A stretch of 23,156 nt of DNA from Piromyces finnis (taxonomy: Eukaryota > Neocallimastigomycota > Neocallimastigomycetes > Neocallimastigales > Neocallimastigaceae), in the NCBI GenBank assembly GCA_002104945.1, contig MCFH01000155.1:1-23156 (forward strand), read 5' to 3'. Below, piece by piece: positions 10,811 to 21,398 of the stretch (its first letter is position 1; the number at the start of each line of letters is the position of its first letter). The notes beneath the pieces are model-generated. The model worked only from the letters and a program-made list of their open reading frames with translations, was not told the DNA's origin and made no database searches. Both the position numbers and the translations under genes were made by a program.

Positions 10811-13800
10811 ATGAATATGAATAGCAACAACAAGTGCCATAATAATACTGAAAAAGAGTACAAGGACGATAGGATTATGAAAATAAATACACTAGAGAAT
10901 GAGAATGAAATTGATACTTCATATATAAAAGAAGACGCAAATATATAAAATGGAGTAAAGATAATAGGAATGAACATAATAGAAATGAAGATATGATTAT
11001 AAAAAGAATATAAACTTTGGAAATAAGAGTAACTTTATACTTGAAGAGAGGGAAATGAAGAAAGATAAAGAAACTATAAACGAAAATGATATTACAAATG
11101 ACAAAAAAATTTAAAGTTTAATAATGAAACTTTATCTAATGATAATATTAAAATTGAAAAAGGAAGCCATGCTTGAATACCAATGATACATTGATAATAT
11201 AAATAATAATAATAATTTTGATGGTGATAAAATAGACATTTTCGTAAAAAATAATTCAGAAGATAGTGAATCCGATTCAATAAAATTTAATAGTAAATAT
11301 AATTCAAGAGATCAATTTATCAAAGAGGATATTCAAAATTTATTTATACCCAGTATTTTTGATGATGTGATAATGGTCCTCGTGGTCCAGATGTACGATT
11401 GCATAGATATAATATAATTATTGGAATCCTAAAAATATTGATAGGCGTATTTGCAACAGCTGGTATTATATTATTAACTGTAATTTTGCTATGTATTACA
11501 ATCAATGTTGGTTATGTTTGTGTTCAAATTGATAAATAAATTCATTTGTACAAATGTTATTTTTATGTATTATTTTGATTCCTTATACAAAATTAATAGA
11601 TCAATTTGGAGAACATATTTAAGATTAATTCGTACGATAATAAATAGTAAATTTGGTTCATCCATGAATGATATTTTTATTAAAAGAGTACTAGGTTATT
11701 TCATAAGTCAAAAACTTACCTACATGACTCTTCCTGATAGATATAAAACACACCCAAAGGACTGGTATGAGAAAGTTAATATGACAGTATTTGTAATATT
11801 TATATTATACTACATCTTCCATTCCTATTAATTAGTATATGTTTTGGTTATTGGAAGATCACCGAAATTGTTTGCCTAATGTTTGTTGGTGGTGGTGCCA
11901 TTACGATATTGAGTTTAAATTTTTTTTCACGTGGTATTTTATATTTAAAGTTTTTAAAAGACTAGACGAATACTATTATAATGCACCATCTTTTGTAGAT
12001 ATTAAAGATCGTATTTATAATCAAACAAGTTATCTTAGAATAGTATACTGTAATACAAATAAGCTTAAATTTAATACTAATTATATAATTATGTATTAGA
12101 TCATTTAATTAAAATGTTTGTAGGAATTTCAATCGCTTCTTTTTTTTTTGGATCTTTTGATTCAAATGTAAAAAAATTAAGTTTTTTGTTTGGAATAATT
12201 CTAGTTCTTATTCCTGTTCGTTTTAGAAATAAAGTTCATAGATTAATTGTAAAAATGAAGATTTTTCCAAAAAGAAAACTTGAGAACAATGATCTACATA
12301 ATAAATTAAAGATAGGAAACAAGTCAATGAAGCGTTTAAGGAATATATCATTAGTAGAGAAAAATTCATACAATACTTTTATAATCAAAATAATATTAAA
12401 AATATAAAAAAAATTAATGATGATCTGTAGAAAATAACAAGGAAAATTGTTTAAAAACTTTGTAGAAAAAGAAAATAATTTAGATCGTATACATTTTGAT
12501 TCTAATGGTGATGATAATGACATATATAATAGTTTGCATAATAATGCAAATACAAATAGGATAAATAATAAAAGTGAATGTATAGGAGGTGAGAATGGAA
12601 ATATTAAATTTGACGTTGAAAACATAGATAACAAAAATGACAATTTTAATACTACAATGAATACTGATGATAAGAATATTGAAGCTATATTACCTTGGAA
12701 TAAGGAAAATTTTAATTATGGAAGGGATGTTTAACCGTTTCTTTGTTCGGTTCATAAAGAATATTATAGGAGTTGGTTCTATGGCATTTTTAAATTACTA
12801 TAAATATTCTAATAACATTGATAGTTCAAATGTCAAAACAACGAATAGTCTTTTGGTTGACATTTTTACGCATTCAATTTTTTGATAGCATTACTCGTCA
12901 AGATGTCATTCAAGTAATTCCAGCGAGCTCTGGTTTTATGTCCATGAAAATAAGGAAAATTATTTTTATTTTACTATTAATATTCGAGTTTTGTCTGGTT
13001 ATTATTATTCGTATTACCATAACAAATAACTATATACCAATGGCTTTTATTGTTATAGCTTATTCAACTTTAGCATCTATCCTGATCCCAGAAATACATG
13101 GGATGATGAAAATGTTGAAAGAAAAACCTTTCTTGATCTTTTCAAACCAAATATTAATATTCAACCAAGGATATCCTATAAGCATTTTGATAAAAGGAAA
13201 GGTTTCATTAGTAAAAAATCGAAAAAAGATATTCCTATCATGGATATTTCACTGGTATATAATGACCATGAAAATGAAAATTTATATGATGTATTAGGTA
13301 AGGAAGGTAAGTATACACCATCACCTAATGCTATTCCAATGAAAAAGGACCATGAAAGTTGTTCATATAATAATATATATTTTAATCAAGGGAAGAAGGG
13401 GAATGAATATACCAATGATTATATGATGATATTACCTATGACAATAGGAAGGAACCTACGGTACAACTCTATAAGACGGCTACAACAGAAACACAATATA
13501 AACGGAATGCTCGTGCACGTCATAATGGTTATGCAATTTTATTTGTAACCATAATAGTAATCATTGCCTCTATTTTAATTAGTATATTTCTAGACCATTC
13601 AAGAAAATATAAAACGGTACCATTTTTAGATAGTCCTAATATTTATAATCAAAAAACCAGCAATTTGTCAATGGAATATTGATGGTATTACTATTAATGA
13701 ATTTTCATCATTAGCTCAAGCCTGCTATTTAAAACAATTGACGGTGTGTTCCATTTTTGGTTGTATAATCGACCAAAATCTTCTAATAATAATTTATTAT

Positions 13801-14502
13801 AGGGGATAATAGCATTCACTCAAAAGGCGGTGTTCATTTCATCGATTTTGTTAATGAGGAAAAAAAAAATTATTGTTGTTGCAATTAGAGGAACTTCTAC
13901 CTTTGAAGATATTTTTCAAGATATTTATATTGGAGTGCGTCTGTTTTGCTTCAATTATTCGGCTTTTTTGGAACCTTTATAAATACTGGCCGAGAGAATT
14001 TGTCGCTTCATTAGTTAATTTTATTGTAAAACAATTTACAAATTCTCGACTTTATATTGGGTTGATGTTGAAAAACATATTTATGATTTAAAAATGAATA
14101 CTGATTATACTTTGTATCTTACTGGCCATTCTCTTGGTGGTGGTGTAGCTGGTGTTATCTCAGCTCATTTAGATATTCCTGCTATTACTTTTTCGTCCCC
14201 TGGTTTAGGTTATCCTACAAAACTTATGGCATTGAATTAAATAAATTAATACGAAATTTTGTTAATATCATACCCATGTTTGATCCTATACTATCATTGG
14301 ATTTACAAGTTGGGCAAATCCATAATATTGAGTGCAAGTCAGAGCAACCATTAACATGTCATAGAATGCCAATACTGTTGATACCCTGAATAAGATGTGT
14401 GGTGAGCAATCTTTATACAGTTATTGGGATGATAATGAAGAGGAAATGGTAGATGAAGAGGAAATGATAGATGGAAACTTTATTATAAGCTTAAAAAAAT
14501 AG
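10811..14502 (+). CDS. Polytopic membrane class 3 lipase, frame-broken in this consensus
   Basis: Alpha/beta-hydrolase of the Lipase_3 (triacylglycerol/diacylglycerol lipase) type, fused behind a long membrane region. Following the frames gives an Asn/Glu-rich N-terminus (10811-11400), then a helix at about 11435-11520 (AGIILLTVILLCITI). Two or more helices lie at 11775-11950 (GGGAITILSL), and another hydrophobic stretch at 12113-12220. An Asn/Asp-rich loop follows (12260-12720), then helices near 12950-13090 and a last one at 13530-13595. The catalytic part starts after that. VVAIRGTSTFEDIFQD is at 13875-13925. The nucleophile motif TGHSLGGG has its Ser codon at 14130-14132. The likely acid residue is in MFDPI (14282). 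A conserved-looking C-terminal C...CH...C set includes candidate His codons at 14321 and 14360. The acidic tail ends at TAG 14500-14502. The start is the first ATG after an in-frame stop at 10787. No intron is needed. About ten or more single-base indels break the frame after 12555 alone. DAGL-like or Atg15-like relatives are possible; the substrate is unknown. Confidence 0.85.
14437..14472 (+). repeat. 18-base tandem duplication in lipase tail
   Basis: Two consecutive 18-base units differ by one base (GAAGAGGAAATGGTAGAT, then the same with ATA for GTA). They encode EEEMVD and EEEMID. The duplication keeps the frame and lengthens the acidic C-terminus. Confidence 0.9.
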
Positions 14503-16720
14503 AATAAATGAAGGAATAAAGAGAGAATTCATAAAGTGATATATACATCATTATATTAATAAAAATTGGGTAGCACCAATATAAAAAAAAAAACCAAATT
14601 ATAAAATCTTTTTTCATTTTTAGAATATTTATATTTATATACATAACATTCCATAAACTAAAGTTTATTATTTTGCATCTTATTATTTATTATTTGGCTA
14701 TATTTATAAATTTTTTGAGTAGCTTCAATAAATAGAAGAAAATCATTTAAAGATTAATAATTTATAACAAAATCTCTTTTATAATCATTTAAATAAAATA
14801 AATAATATATATTAAATAAAAATCATTAGTTTTATATTACAAAACTAGGAAAGCAAAATAAACATTATTTAAAATATAACGAAAACAATGATTATATTCA
14901 TTATTATTTCATTGTCTTTTTAAAGTTTAATAATAATTGGATATTAACCAGAAAGATCTTTTTAATTTAGAATAAAATAATAATAATAAAATAATAAAAA
15001 TCACTTTATACATAAAATCAGTTTATTAGTTTAGTGTTTCATTAGGAAAAAAAAAAAAAAAAAAAAGTTTTTAATGCTATAATTCTAAAATGAAAATAAT
15101 GAAAATAATAATAATAAAAAAATAAATTAAATATTATATATATATATATAATTTAATTATATATATTTAATACAAATATATCTTAAAAAAAAAATTTAAA
15201 GATGAAATTACTTTTTTTTTTCTCTTCTTCTTCAAAATTAAAATACGTTTACTAAAAGTTATTATTACTAATTATTATAAAATAATATTACCATTTATAA
15301 TATCCTTTGAAATTTATACCTTTAAAAAAAATAATTTTTTTTTTTTTTGGGGGGTGTTATTAATATTTATTAAACTTGACATTCTTATTATTATAAATTA
15401 TTAGAATAGGTAGTATGATTTTTTTTTTCTATCATACGGAATAACGAAATCGAAAAACAAGTTTATTATATTCATTTTAAACCTTATTAAATGTGTTTTG
15501 GAAATAACCTATTTTTTTTTTTTATATTTTAATTCGTTTATTTATTATATAATTTATTACCATTACATATAATAAAAACAATTTACAACAGCAATTGAAC
15601 AATAATATTTAATTACTATTATATAATAATAATAATAGAAAATAGAAAATAATCTTTATAAACAGGAAATAAAAACAATATACTTACTATTTTAATTATT
15701 TTTTTTTAAATTCAATCATTATTATTTTTATGTGACTAAAATAAAATATATAAAATATTACAAAAACATCAAATCATTTATAAAAATAATATATAATTTA
15801 CTAGAAATAATATTTTATTAGTTAAAAGGAGGTAATAATAAAAAAGCAATTTGAATTCTTTTATTATAATTAATTAATATATAATATATGATTTAATCTA
15901 TAAAATTATTTATTTTATATTGCAAAATATACCTTACTTTATTGTGATAAATCATTTCCACAAGCAGACACTGATACTAATACTATTCCTAATAAGTAAT
16001 TGAAATTACATTACCTAATTGTAGTGTTTTTATTTTAAATTAAAATTATTGTATGTAAATGTATACATTAAATATATCAAAAATGGATCGTACAATAAAT
16101 ATATAATGGCTAAGTAATAGTTTTTTTATAAAAGTTATTAAAACATATTAACTTTAGAAATGATGCTTTATAATAATAAGTATTAATAACTAATTATCAA
16201 TGCTTTAACAATTTTTTTTTGTTATAAAAAGTTTAGTTATTTTTTATATAAAAAAAATAGTATTTAAAAATAAATAACTTTTTCTAATCTATAATTCTAT
16301 ATATTTCAATATTATTTAAAATAAAATAAACTCACATTAACTAATAATTCATTAATTTTAAAAAGAAGTTGACTTTATAAAATTAATTATTTTATTTCAT
16401 ATCTATTCCCTTTTTTTTTATTGATATATGAAACTGTATTCTTTAATTTTATTTTATAATATATATACTTTTTATTTTTGTATAATAAATAATTCTTTTA
16501 AATAAAAATAATTTTCAATTTGGTTTTAAATAGCAGTTTTTAAAGAATTATTTAAAATAAAAAGTTTGACAATAAAAGTATAATTCCAATAAAAAAATAA
16601 TAAAAAATAGTTATATTAATATAAAAATTAAAATGAATATTATAAATAATGTTATAAATATTTTAGTTTTATAATTTATAGTTCTTCATTCATAGTTTAT
16701 ATACAACATTATAAATGATT
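14503..16720. other. Gene-free AT-rich intergenic region
   Basis: Only simple sequence is seen: poly-A near 15046-15066, a TA run near 15136-15152, and a T-run followed by G-run near 15339-15356. There is no protein-like frame and no RNA gene that I can support. It presumably includes the lipase 3' UTR. Confidence 0.7.
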
Positions 16721-16737
16721 AGAAAAGATTCTTGTTT

Positions 16738-16845
16738 TTGTCAGGTCAGACATCCCCCTTCCTGACAGGTACAATAACATGTGGTCGGATTTTGAGACGT
16801 TCACTTGAATTAAATATAACTTTCATAGGTGACTTTTAATCATTT
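16738..16845. other. GC-rich island with hairpin, unrecognised
   Basis: Stands out sharply from its flanks in GC. It contains TGTCAGG ... CCTGACA (7-base stem, 15-base loop, starting at about 16739). Both strands are open across it. The plus strand gives TGTITCGRILRRSLELNI. The minus strand gives ERLKIRPHVIVPVRKGDV, preceded by an in-frame Met (SPMKVIFNSS), then a TGA. I do not recognise either. It could be a remnant of a mobile element or gene, or a structured RNA. Confidence 0.35.
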
Positions 16846-17033
16846 CAAGTTTAAAATGATATTATTATTTAATAATTATAAAATATTTAATATTCAACAA
16901 AATAATATTATATTACTCTATATATACTGTATAATATAATTTATTTAAATTCATTATTTAATATATAATGTTTAATTACATTAATATATGATTGAAATAT
17001 TGTACATTGAGCAGTCAATTATGTTGATTCTTT

Positions 17034-17107
17034 GTTAAAATTCTGCAAATTCGAAAATTGGAAAATATGGCATTTTCGAATATTCTAATTCTTTGAAGGA
17101 GTATTAG
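17034..17107 (+). other. Short island with protein-like frame, unrecognised
   Basis: The plus strand reads NSANSKIGKYGIFEYSNSLK, then EY and a stop, directly after a TAA. A different frame upstream (EILYIEQSIMLILC) is also protein-like. Together with the island at 17252 this may be a decayed gene or exons of one. There is no family match. Confidence 0.18.
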
Positions 17108-17251
17108 AAATAAATTATGTTAATTATGATTTAAATATGATATTTAACAGGTTTTATGTTCCAATAATAAATTAATGAATTATGGATTAAATGCTATTTT
17201 AAATGTAATTTAACTATTATTTGAATAATTAAACATAAAATAAAATAATAA
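17108..17251. other. AT-rich gap between islands
   Basis: No coding frame, repeat or RNA signal is seen. Confidence 0.5.
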
Positions 17252-17416
17252 TTCGAGTGGAAAGAATACAAGGATCAAATTAAACTGAGAATTATAGTAA
17301 ATTTTCATGCTCACTGCACTTCAGCCCATAGTAATACCTTATATTATGGCCAACAATGATCAATGTTCAAAAAGTTTAATGGGATAGCCAAGGACGTCAA
17401 TGAGAAGAAAAAATAA
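17252..17416 (+). pseudogene. Possible gene fragment, 35 codons plus read-on after an in-frame stop
   Basis: After a TAA the frame reads FEWKEYKDQIKLRIIVNF, then HAHCTSAHSNTLYYGQQ, a TGA at 17357, and in the same frame SMFKKFNGIAKDVNEKKK to a TAA at 17414. Base composition is richer in G and C than its flanks, and amino-acid usage is balanced, unlike shadow frames here. No start codon or family can be assigned. A nonsense mutation, a consensus error or coincidence are all possible. Confidence 0.28.
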
Positions 17417-17818
17417 GAAAGGATTTAACAGACAACTAATAATTTTTTCTTTTGATAAAATGTAACATCGAATCCTATTGAAAGACAAATGCAATATTAT
17501 ACTTAATAATAAAGTATTTATTTAAAACAATTAGTGGTTACAAAACTTTTAATAACAAATTGAATTCTTAACTTATAATTGATTATGATTAAATAAAGAA
17601 TATATTATATTTACAATTTATGAATTGAAATGAAATATTCTATTTTGTATTTTTTTAATGATAATAAATATTTAAAACAAATCATGTTTTTCAATAATTA
17701 AAAATTTCAAAATATAATGCTTTTTTAGTAAATATTGTTAATAATAAATAAAAAAAAATTATATTATTTATGGGTAGAATAAATCCTTATTAATCATCAT
17801 GATTTAGTAATAACACCG

Positions 17819-17835
17819 CCATAAAAGTTTTATGG
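17819..17835. other. Perfect short hairpin
   Basis: CCATAAAA-G-TTTTATGG: eight complementary bases on each side of one G, in a GC-richer patch that continues with gggatagggt. It lies about 120 bases before the small frame at 17954. A regulatory role is conceivable, but nothing else supports it. Confidence 0.3.
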
Positions 17836-17953
17836 GGATAGGGTATTTTCATGTAATATAACGATAGGTATAGTTATACTTTATAAAAATAATACATTTT
17901 ATATTTAATAAATTTTTAATTAAATCTTCTTTTAAATTAAATTAGAATAGGAA

Positions 17954-18127
17954 ATGGAATCTTTTTTATTTTTATATATAAATGTTTTTACATTCCTTTT
18001 GTTAAGAGTCGTTGATTTAGGTTGTCAACTTTTTAATGTAAATTATGATAAAGAACTACCATGGTTACATTCTATTCAAACTACATATATTTATACATAT
18101 ATATTGTGGTTTGTTTATTTAATATAA
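17954..18127 (+). CDS. Hypothetical small membrane protein or exon (57 codons)
   Basis: An ATG-started frame with a hydrophobic opening (MESFLFLYINVFTFLLL), then RVVDLGCQLFNVNYDKELPW, and a second hydrophobic, aromatic stretch before TAA at 18125. The middle is higher in GC than anything nearby and has balanced amino-acid usage. Two helices separated by a charged loop would suit one segment of a multi-pass receptor, so it may be an exon rather than a whole gene. An overlapping frame from 18061 (60 codons) is most likely its shadow. I do not recognise a family. Confidence 0.35.
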   Translation: MESFLFLYINVFTFLLLRVVDLGCQLFNVNYDKELPWLHSIQTTYIYTYILWFVYLI

Positions 18128-19261
18128 TACAATACATTTTAAAAAAAAAAATAATAAAAAAATACTATAATAGGATTATTATTAATGACCTTCATCTTGA
18201 TATTAATTACTTAATTATACAATTAATATTATTGTTTCAATGATTGTTTTAAAATTTGGATACTAAATTGTGGGTGATCTTCTAATTATTGTTAAGAATT
18301 CCAATGCTTAATTTCTAATATTGAAATATTTTACATTGTTGGCATCAACAAGAAGAATTTTTCTTTTCTTTTTTTTTTTCTAAAAAATTTTTAAATCCCA
18401 AAAAATTTCTAAATTTCTGTTAAAAGTATTTTAATAATTTTTCTACATTAATCTCTTTTTTTTTTTTTTATCATTTAAATTAAATATATTTAGAAATTTT
18501 GTGATTTATCTTAAACTTTGCTTGAATTACTTTTTTTTTTACTTTTTTTATTTTGAATTTGTATTTTTTTTTTCATTTGTGATATGCTATTTTAAGTATT
18601 TTAGAGATATTTGATATATATAGTATTATTGAAGACGTAATCCTACTTTTGCATATATTACTAATATTAAATCTTTTTATGATAATGCTAAAATAATTTG
18701 AAATAAGAATTATTATTATCACTTCCTTCTTCTGATTTTGGAAAAATATATGTAAAAGATATTTGAAAATTCTTTTCCTATGGATTAAATCCACAGAATT
18801 ATTTTCAAACTAACTTAAAAATCTCAATTATATTATTATTAGTTTAAAAAAATATAAAAAACATAATTTTTTTTATATTTTTTTATTTTTTATTTTTTAA
18901 AAAAAAGAGTAGAATTTAGTAGGCATGAAGATAACGTTTTTTTTTATCTTAAAAATAAAACAAAATTAAAATAATAAACATCTTTCAATTTATAAAGTAT
19001 TTTTTTTTTCCTTTTCTATATAAATCATTTATTTTTTTATTTGTTTAATTAAATATTGATTATATCACTTTTATTATTTTCTTATTTTATTTTTTTTTAT
19101 TATTAAAGAATTTATTATGTTATTTACTATTTTTTCTTTATTTTACTATAAAGTTTTTATTATTATTCATATACTTTCAATGTATATCTATTTTATTTTT
19201 TATTTTTTCATTTTTGATTAATAATATTAATAATAAAAAATTTAAAAATTGCTTTTAGTAT
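18128..19261. other. AT-rich intergenic region before LRR gene A
   Basis: Long T-runs dominate. An Ile-rich minus frame at 18573-18794 and an equally open plus-strand frame over 18710-18810 leave this part undecided; no gene is called. The 3' UTR of LRR gene A should lie just below 19262. Confidence 0.5.
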
Positions 19262-20995
19262 TTATTCTTTAATGAAGTTAGAGGTTGAGTCATGCATATT
19301 ACCAGTGTTATGTTTCACCATTTTTCATTTAATATTATCTTCATAACTTGGAAGTAAATCTTCTTCTCCTCCAATGATAGTATTATTATTATTTGTATGA
19401 TTTAATGATTTTATATAGTTTGACTCATTTACAGAATTTAAAGGAATATCTGGAAGATTAGTTGAACTTTCTCCATTTCCAGAAATTGAAGTTGAGTTAA
19501 TGTGAACCTTATTTAAAGTAGAAAAGCTATTTCTTTCATTATTTTTCTTTTTTAAATCTCTATTTTTCCTTAAACAAGGAATATCAGGATGGTCAAAATA
19601 ATACTAATTATTCCAAATACAATGGCTATTATTAAAAAATGGATTTGTACCATTATCGGACTTTAGCATCTTTATTTAAATCATCTTTTCTTCTTTTTCT
19701 ACAACTTGTTTATTTTTATCATTATAATTATCATGAAAACTATATTATATTAAATGATGAATATTTGAATAAAAATGTTTTAATACAACTAATATAATTA
19801 TAATATATATAAACTATTATATAATAAATAAAATAAAAAAAAAAGTAAATTAAATACAATTTAGAAATATTATTATTTAATATTTCTTGAGGTATAGAAC
19901 CACTAAATCCGTTATTCCTAATATCTCTGAATATAATAAAAAGTTAAATATTATCAAGTTTTAGTTGTTGTTTGTTTTAGTTGATCATGAATTGTTTAAA
20001 AATATAATTATATAAATATTATAAATACAAAAAAAAAATTATAAAAAATTATATTTATTTATATATTCAAATAGTAAAAGATACTTTACAAATATTCTAA
20101 GTTTAACCTTCCAAGTTCAGGAGGGATAAAGCCACTTAAAAGATTATCTCTTAATGATCTATTTATTTAGTTAATAAAATAATTGTATATTTTTAAAGGA
20201 AAGTTTAATAATTTTTATTTTTATTTTTTTATAATATTAAATTATATCAATAAATAGGTACAAAATTTCCAATTTTAATAAATTTCCAAATTCAGATGGT
20301 ATTGAACCAGTAAAAGCATTATTACTAAGATATCTTTTTTTTATTATTATTTTATATAATAATGATAATGAATATTTTTAATAATTTTTTAAAAAAAAAA
20401 AAAAAAAAAATTAGAATAAAATTTATATTATCATTTATATTATGCAAATAACATATAAACAATCTTCACATATATTGCAAATTTGATAAATTCCCGAGCT
20501 CTGAAGGAAGGGAACCATGATAACCTTGATCACTAAGATCTCTATTTATCATATCGTAAAACATTATAATAAAATATATAGATTAGTGTATATATAAATA
20601 TATAAATAACTTTTAATTCTTCCTTCCTATATAAATGAAAAAGAATAATTACAGATAAACTAAACGTGTCAAATTTCCAAGTTCAGGAGGAATTGAACCA
20701 CCATACAAACCATTACTTAAATTTCTATTGTTTAATTAATTATTAAAAATAAATATTCATTATTTATACTATTAAGTAGAAATAAAAAAAAAAAAAAGTG
20801 AACTTTTTGTTTTTATCATTACATTACTGCTACGAATCCGTTTTCACATGTAATTCCATTATGAGTGCAACAATCATAATTATCAGATTCTCCTAACAAT
20901 TTATTTACTGCACTACAATCATTTACAAATACTGAAAAGACACCGTTTATTGTAAAAGTTAAATTGAACAGCAATAACAAAACCAACTTTTTCAT
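19262..20995 (-). CDS. LRR receptor-like membrane protein A, seven exons
   Basis: Exons on the minus strand: 20995-20823, 20724-20653, 20541-20470, 20333-20262, 20158-20090, 19926-19858, 19739-19262. All introns are GT-AG, 98-163 bases, phase 2. Exon 1 encodes a signal peptide (MKKLVLLLLFNLTF) and a plant-type N-cap (DCSAVNKLL, DCCTHNGITC). Exons 2-6 each encode one LRR of 24 or 23 residues, for example NLSNGLYGGSIPPELGNL and DLSDQGYHGSLPSELGNL. The last exon holds a Lys/Glu-rich juxtamembrane part, one helix (IIAIVFGIISIILTILIFL) and an Asn/Ser-rich tail with LLPSYED before TAA 19264-19262. The spliced length is 1005 bases. Four one-base indels in the last exon near 19575-19675 break the frame around the helix but sum to zero. 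The type suggests a cell-surface binding protein; the ligand is unknown and no kinase is attached. Gene B lies 403 bases upstream. Confidence 0.85.
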
Positions 20996-21398
20996 TTTTC
21001 AAATTTTTATTTTTTTTTTTAACTTTTTTACTTTTTCAAATTTATATATTTTTTATTAATTAAATTCTTTTTTTTTAACCAATAAAATTTTTTTTGTTTC
21101 AAATTTTCAAACTTTTTTAAAAAAAGCGGACGATTTTTGGACTTTTTTTATTTTTAAAAAAAAATGTAAAAAAAAAAAAAATCCGCCTTTTTATTTTAAT
21201 AAAATTAAAAAAAAAAAAAAAAAAATTCAAATTAAATAAATTTCTATTTTTTATTTTTTTTTATTTAAAACTATATTTAAATATTTTTTATTTTTTTATT
21301 TTTTTTTTTTTTTCATTTTTTTACTATGAAATTTTTTATTATTTTTAATATACTTTCAAAGTATACTTTTTCATTTTTTTTATTTTTAAAAATTATTT
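20996..21398. other. Intergenic region between LRR genes; probable promoter of gene A
   Basis: Almost pure A/T runs. The only GC-bearing elements are GCGGA at 21126-21130 and its reverse complement TCCGC at 21182-21186, 131-191 bases upstream of the gene A start codon. The inverted CGG/CCG halves are of the kind bound by fungal zinc-cluster factors, though the roughly 50-base spacing is wider than usual. The 3' end of gene B also lies here. Confidence 0.5.

Larger units (their letters stand above)
6326..12555. repeat. Right arm of giant inverted repeat
   Basis: Reverse complement of the left arm, carrying the same order of features on the plus strand: gene-poor AT stretch, ankyrin gene, spacer, lipase N-terminal half. 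The match stops at 12555 only because its partner base is position 1 of the window. The lipase continues without interruption into single-copy sequence after 12555, so the end of the repeat falls inside a gene. Confidence 0.97.

Noticed and set aside
12236-12643. Minus-strand 135-codon frame
   Set aside because: It is antisense to the lipase; the plus strand carries the FLFGIILVLIPV helix and the Asn/Asp-rich loop seen in both arms.
18573-18794. Minus-strand 73-codon Ile/Lys-rich frame
   Set aside because: It is ATG-started, but composition is that of random A/T sequence and the opposite strand is also partly open; no motif was seen. It is left uncalled.
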